Shown here: positions 22,748-26,014 of the stretch, one piece after another
Layout of the letters: the number at the start of each line of letters is the position of its first letter
Position numbering within the stretch: position 1 is the stretch's first letter
DNA from: UBA993 sp964389365
GTDB lineage: Bacteria; Bacillota; Dethiobacteria; DTU022
Length of the DNA: 26,014 nt
Assembly (NCBI GenBank): GCA_964389365.1
Contig: CAYMDO010000030.1
Location: 1 to 26,014, forward strand
Direction of reading: 5' to 3'
The notes under the pieces: generated by a model
Told to the model about the DNA's origin: nothing
The model's database searches: none
What the model saw: the letters and a program-made list of their open reading frames with translations, nothing else
Made by a program: the position numbers and the translations under genes

Positions 22748-23255
22748 CTTCTAGACCTGCCCACTCAACGACAGCGCCCTTTTTCAGGGTTTCACCCAGG
22801 TCGATAATTCGCTGATTGCGCGATCCCCTGAATGGAAGGTTTAGATCCTGCTCGTTTTCCAGGTATGGCCCGTCGATTAGCAACCAGGCAGCTTTGAGCA
22901 GCTTCATGACAGAAGGATCTGATTGTCCGAAAGTAAAAAGCTCCTCAAATAAATATCCGCTGTATAATATCAAATTGTACCCGAGCCCAACTATTCGGCC
23001 GGCCAGCGCCGCAGCAGCCGGCGCCTGTGCAAAGGGTTCCCCGCCGGAAAATGTTACCCCGGTGATGCCGTTGTTTTTGCTGATCATTTCAACCAACCCG
23101 GCGATAGTTATTGTTGATCCGCTACCTGGATCGTGAGTTTCAGGGTTATGACAGCCCGGACAGCGATGGGGGCAACCCTGGAAAAAGACTGTGGCCCTGA
23201 TCCCCGGCCCGTCAACGATACTTTCTTCCTTGAACCCGGCCAGCTGCAATATCAT
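22740..23255 (-). CDS. nrdG: Anaerobic ribonucleotide reductase activating protein NrdG (radical SAM)
   Basis: Uses a [4Fe-4S] cluster and S-adenosylmethionine to create the glycyl radical on NrdD. The 171 residues start MILQLAGFKEESIVDGPGIRA, followed by the cluster motif C28-x3-C32-x2-C35 (CPHRCPGC). FSGGEPF follows, then NLILYSGYLFEEL and LLIDGPYLENEQDLNLPFRGSRNQRII, all typical of NrdG. I chose the ATG at 23253-23255 because it forms ATGA with the nrdD stop. A TTG two codons upstream is possible; neither has a strong SD, so translation probably depends on nrdD. It overlaps pgeF by eight bases. Confidence 0.95.
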   Translation of the reverse strand: MILQLAGFKEESIVDGPGIRATVFFQGCPHRCPGCHNPETHDPGSGSTITIAGLVEMISKNNGITGVTFSGGEPFAQAPAAAALAGRIVGLGYNLILYSGYLFEELFTFGQSDPSVMKLLKAAWLLIDGPYLENEQDLNLPFRGSRNQRIIDLGETLKKGAVVEWAGLEDG

Positions 23256-25348
23256 TTGCAATCGGCGGGTTTGTAATGAACCCGGCGGTCCATAAGTTCG
23301 CTTAACTTTGCCTCGTTAAAGCGTTCGTCGGTGGAAAGGTAGCCGGTAATCCTGCGGATCCTCCTGATATCCGGGCTGCCGCACTCCGGGCAAACTCCGC
23401 TGAAAACACCACTGTGCGAACAGCTGCGGCATTCATCAATCGGAAAGTTAATCCCGCCGTAACCAAAATCGGCGGCAGCCATCTTACGGATAATAGTGTC
23501 AACCGCTTCAATGTTATTAGCCGGTGGCGCCTCCAGCTCCGTATAGCTGATATGACCGGCGTTGCAGAACCGGTGGAACTGTCCTTCGCCGGCTATTTTA
23601 TCGAACATCGACATCGTGTAATATACCGGGATGTGGAAAGAGTTGCTGTAGTAATCTTTATCGGTGACACCGGGAATCGTGCCGAAACACTCTCTATCCA
23701 GCTTCACAAAACGCCCGGCTAAACCTTCGGCGGGTGTAGCCACCAGAACGATGTTCAAATCATATTCTTCAGCATAGCTGTCGGTCCGCCGCCTCATATG
23801 CCCTATAATTTGCAGCCCCAGTTTCAGCGCTTCTTGATCTTCCCCGTGATGCTTGCCGATCAGCATCTGCAAGGTTTCAGCCAGCCCGATGAAACCTACT
23901 GCTAAAGTACCGTGTTTGATCACCTCGCGGATCGTATCTTCAGGGTTGATTTCGTTAGACCCAAGGTATAGTTTCTGTCCCATCAGAAAAGGTAAATCGC
24001 CGGCCTGCAGCCGGGCCAGCACCTCAAAGCGGTGCAAAAGCTGGTGGGCGGCAACCCTCAGGATCCGATCCAGCTGGACGAAGAAAAGTTCCTGCTGCCC
24101 TCTGCACTCAAGGGCAATCCGCGGCAGATTGATTGTAACCGGGGCGATATTGCCCCTCCCGGCCGAAACTGATGCGCCATGCCGGTTGGCAATGACCCTG
24201 GTGCGGCACCCCATATAGGAAACCTCATCCCCGTAATCCCTGTTAAAGCTGCTGTCCATAAAACTGAAAGTCGGGTTCATCCGACGGGCTGCCACCTGGA
24301 GAGCCAGGCGGTAAAGATCATAATTAGGGTCACCGGGGCTAAAGTTAACACCGGCCTTGGTTCTAAAAACAAGATTGGGGAAAATCGGCGTTTCACCCCG
24401 TCCCAGGCCGTGCCGAAAAGCTTCCAATATTGCCCTGCTGACCATCCGCCCCTCTTCCGTTGTGTCGGTGCCGAAGTTAAGGGAGCTGAATGGCACCTGG
24501 GCACCGGCCCGGGAGTGCATTGTATTCAGGTTATAAATAAGTCCTTCCATGGTCTGGTAAATTTCTTCATATCCGGGGATAATCTTGAAGCTGCTAATAA
24601 TCTCGCTCATACTGCGGTCAAAATGGGGGAAGCTCTGCCCGCCGAACATATCGTTCTGGTTGCTCTGCAGTATAATGGCCGCCTGTGCAGCCGCCGAACC
24701 GATCCGTTTTGGCGGCCGGATATAACCGTAACCGGTATTGAAACCCTGCTGCATCAACCTGGACAGGTCGATCTGCAGGCAGTTTAAAGTTTTGCTGTAA
24801 TAATCGAGATCGTGTATATGCAGAGTTCCTTCTTCATGAGCCCGGGCATATTCTTCCGGGATTAAATTACTCAGGTAATATTGTTTACTGGCCGCCGAAG
24901 CAATCTGGAGCATTTTGGCCGAAGGCGAATTGCTGATGTTGGCATTCTCACGGCTGGTTTCCACCAGGATATCTTTAACCACATCCATCAGCTCCGACTT
25001 GCCGTCGCGTATGCGTGTCCGGCGATCACGGTAAAGGATGTAAGCTTTGGCAGTCCTGGCATGGCCGTTTTCAATAAGCGAAACTTCTACCTCATCCTGG
25101 ACCTCTTCAACTGTGGGGATAATCGAACTGTGCGCTTTTGCCTGCAGGTTGCCGATCACCTGGCCGGTAAGGTTTTCGGCGATACCGCGATCGCTGCCCC
25201 CTACAGCAGCAGCTGCCTTAAAGATTGCTTCGGTAATTTTTACGGCATCAAAAGGCACCACCCGGCCGTCGCGTTTACGTATCTCCTTAAAAAAAGCACC
25301 GGTCGGCTGATTTTTTGCAGCTTCAACTGCTGTAGTGTTGTTTTTCAA
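23252..25348 (-). CDS. nrdD: Anaerobic (class III) ribonucleoside-triphosphate reductase NrdD
   Basis: An oxygen-sensitive glycyl-radical enzyme that reduces NTPs to dNTPs. The 698 residues begin with an ATP-cone allosteric domain (about 21-112, KEIRKRDGRVVPFDAVKI). The catalytic barrel includes LNCLQIDL (C190) and NQNDMFGGQSFPHFD. The C-terminal zinc site is C640/C643/C653/C656 (CRSC...CPEC), and the radical glycine is G669 in RRITGYLS. The single ATP cone suggests standard dATP inhibition. The start is TTG at 25346-25348 with an excellent GAGGAGGT SD; no ATG precedes the ATP cone. It is 30 bases after nrdR and overlaps nrdG. Its presence argues for anaerobic growth. Confidence 0.97.
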   Translation of the reverse strand: MKNNTTAVEAAKNQPTGAFFKEIRKRDGRVVPFDAVKITEAIFKAAAAVGGSDRGIAENLTGQVIGNLQAKAHSSIIPTVEEVQDEVEVSLIENGHARTAKAYILYRDRRTRIRDGKSELMDVVKDILVETSRENANISNSPSAKMLQIASAASKQYYLSNLIPEEYARAHEEGTLHIHDLDYYSKTLNCLQIDLSRLMQQGFNTGYGYIRPPKRIGSAAAQAAIILQSNQNDMFGGQSFPHFDRSMSEIISSFKIIPGYEEIYQTMEGLIYNLNTMHSRAGAQVPFSSLNFGTDTTEEGRMVSRAILEAFRHGLGRGETPIFPNLVFRTKAGVNFSPGDPNYDLYRLALQVAARRMNPTFSFMDSSFNRDYGDEVSYMGCRTRVIANRHGASVSAGRGNIAPVTINLPRIALECRGQQELFFVQLDRILRVAAHQLLHRFEVLARLQAGDLPFLMGQKLYLGSNEINPEDTIREVIKHGTLAVGFIGLAETLQMLIGKHHGEDQEALKLGLQIIGHMRRRTDSYAEEYDLNIVLVATPAEGLAGRFVKLDRECFGTIPGVTDKDYYSNSFHIPVYYTMSMFDKIAGEGQFHRFCNAGHISYTELEAPPANNIEAVDTIIRKMAAADFGYGGINFPIDECRSCSHSGVFSGVCPECGSPDIRRIRRITGYLSTDERFNEAKLSELMDRRVHYKPADCK

Positions 25349-25378
25349 TAATCTTACCTCCTCTGGGAATAAGGCAAT

Positions 25379-25876
25379 CTATTCCGGCAAATCCAGTCCG
25401 GTCGCAGGATGGTTAACTTTCTTCTTTTCCTCAAGCATCGTTTCCAGTTCGGCCTTAAAAGCTTCAACATCCGGAAAATGCCTGAATACAGATGCGAACC
25501 TGACATACGCAACTTCATCGATCTGCTTAAGGCGAGCCATGATAATATCGCCGATCTGGTCTGTAGAAACTTCCCGGAGATAGCTGCTGCGCAGTTCCTG
25601 CTCCAAGCTTTCGACAACCTCTTCCCAGGTCGCAAGCGGGATATTACGTTTCTGCCCGGCCAGGAGCAGCCCCCTCAAAATTTTTGCTGAATCAAACAGC
25701 TCCCGGCGGCCTCCCCGCTTAACAACCAAAAGCGGATCCTCTTCCATTTTTTCCATGGTTGAAAAACGGTTGGCACAGGCTGTGCACTGGCGCCTGCGCC
25801 TGACAGCCTTAGCGTCCCGGGCAGACCTGGAATCCAGGACCCGGGTTTCTGCTTCACCGCAGAAAGGGCATCTCAT
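25379..25876 (-). CDS. nrdR: Transcriptional repressor NrdR
   Basis: A zinc-ribbon/ATP-cone repressor that senses ATP versus dATP and controls ribonucleotide reductase genes. The 165 residues begin MRCPFCGEAETRVLDSR. The zinc ribbon is C3/C6 and C31/C34, with the basic VRRRRQC stretch. The ATP cone (about 46-136) includes PLLVVKRGGRRELFD and EVSTDQIGDIIMARLKQIDEVAYVRFASV. The last 30 residues vary between species. I chose the ATG at 25874-25876 with GGAGGG upstream; the in-frame extension of six codons before it includes that SD. It is followed by nrdD and nrdG, and two NrdR boxes lie on its own promoter, so it should repress itself with its targets. Confidence 0.97.
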   Translation of the reverse strand: MRCPFCGEAETRVLDSRSARDAKAVRRRRQCTACANRFSTMEKMEEDPLLVVKRGGRRELFDSAKILRGLLLAGQKRNIPLATWEEVVESLEQELRSSYLREVSTDQIGDIIMARLKQIDEVAYVRFASVFRHFPDVEAFKAELETMLEEKKKVNHPATGLDLPE

Positions 25877-25888
25877 AAAGAGCCCTCC

Positions 25889-25904
25889 AATCAATATATC
25901 GCAT
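25889..25904 (-). promoter_or_regulatory. Degenerate NrdR box (proximal)
   Basis: AATCAATATATCGCAT (plus strand) matches about 10 of the 15 defined positions of the NrdR-box consensus ACACWATATNTWGTGT. It starts exactly 31 bp from the strong box at 25920, three helical turns, which is the usual spacing of paired boxes. It lies right after the predicted start site. Confidence 0.6.
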
Positions 25905-25911
25905 TATTTAC

Positions 25912-25940
25912 ATTATAGAACACAACATATTGTGTGTAAA
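25912..25940 (-). promoter_or_regulatory. Promoter of the nrdR-nrdD-nrdG operon
   Basis: On the minus strand TTTACA (25935-25940), a 17-base spacer, then a perfect TATAAT (25912-25917). Transcription would begin near 25905, with a leader of about 29 bases to the nrdR ATG. The spacer is filled almost entirely by a strong NrdR box, so repressor and RNA polymerase should compete. It may also serve the downstream division genes. Confidence 0.75.
25920..25935 (-). promoter_or_regulatory. NrdR box (distal, strong)
   Basis: ACACAACATATTGTGT matches the NrdR consensus ACACWATATNTWGTGT at every position except one (C for T at position 7). It is nearly palindromic and lies between the -35 and -10 elements of the nrdR promoter. 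With the weaker box 31 bp away it forms the standard NrdR operator. Confidence 0.88.
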
Positions 25941-26014
25941 GACAAATTTTACTGTGTTTAATCGGGATAGGGGGCGACCGTAAAGCCGCCGACCCTCCCA
26001 CACCACCAAGCAAG
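25941..26014. other. Right-edge non-coding stretch with an imperfect GC-rich hairpin
   Basis: No gene is seen here. After an AT-rich stretch (25941-25963), GGG-ata-GGG-GGCG (about 25964-25976) can pair with CGCC-ga-CCC-t-CCC (about 25987-26000) around a loop of about ten bases. There is no U tract. The sequence continues out of the window, so it could be the end of a structured RNA, a repeat or a mobile element. Confidence 0.35.

Noticed and set aside
24179..24787. A 202-codon plus-strand open frame inside nrdD
   Set aside because: Antisense to the NrdD catalytic domain, with no recognisable motif or ribosome-binding site.
1..26014. CRISPR arrays, tRNA or rRNA genes, and complete insertion sequences
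   Set aside because: No regularly spaced repeats, no tRNA-like cloverleaf outside the T-box leader, and no transposase-like protein were seen.

Overview
The window carries conserved housekeeping genes of an anaerobic, low-GC-lineage Gram-positive (Firmicutes, most likely class Clostridia; genus not identifiable by eye). The reasons are a PASTA-domain Ser/Thr kinase with its PP2C partner, RemA, an Ile T-box leader, the DivIVA/YlmH/YggT/YlmE division neighbourhood, RqcH, and an oxygen-sensitive class III ribonucleotide reductase (NrdD/NrdG) under NrdR. Coding density is very high. All genes but one (rqcH) lie on the minus strand, so transcription runs from high to low coordinates. About nine of 26 genes appear to start with TTG, mostly with a good Shine-Dalgarno sequence (SD).

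Layout from right to left, as transcribed. (1) 25940-18196: a NrdR-box promoter, then nrdR, nrdD, nrdG, pgeF (ylmD), a HlyD-like membrane-anchored adaptor, yggS (ylmE), yggT (ylmG), ylmH and divIVA. This joins anaerobic dNTP synthesis to the division/septum cluster; sepF, usual between ylmE and ylmG, is absent. (2) 18173-12896: a promoter and Ile-specific T-box leader, then ileS, lspA, lgt and rluD. (3) 11082-12873: rqcH alone on the plus strand, convergent with rluD and divergent from yicC. (4) 11063 to the left edge: yicC, remA, gmk, rpoZ, coaBC, priA, def, fmt, rsmB, then a 176-bp gap with a promoter where rlmN is often found, then stp, prkC and the 5' end of rsgA.

The genes form the usual functional blocks. 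They cover nucleotide supply (gmk, nrdDG), CoA synthesis, replication restart, initiator-Met formylation and deformylation, rRNA modification, ribosome maturation, stalled-ribosome rescue, lipoprotein maturation (lgt + lspA), isoleucine charging and division. Spacing is tight (TAATG or ATGA overlaps, or gaps of a few bases), so extensive cotranscription is likely.

I found no CRISPR array, tRNA, rRNA, insertion sequence or convincing undescribed system. The points most worth a second look are the paired NrdR boxes on the nrdR promoter, the HMGT (not HIGH) signature of IleRS, the missing sepF and rlmN, the orphan HlyD-like protein, the frequent TTG starts, and a structured GC-rich sequence at the right edge that may be the end of a repeat or mobile element.
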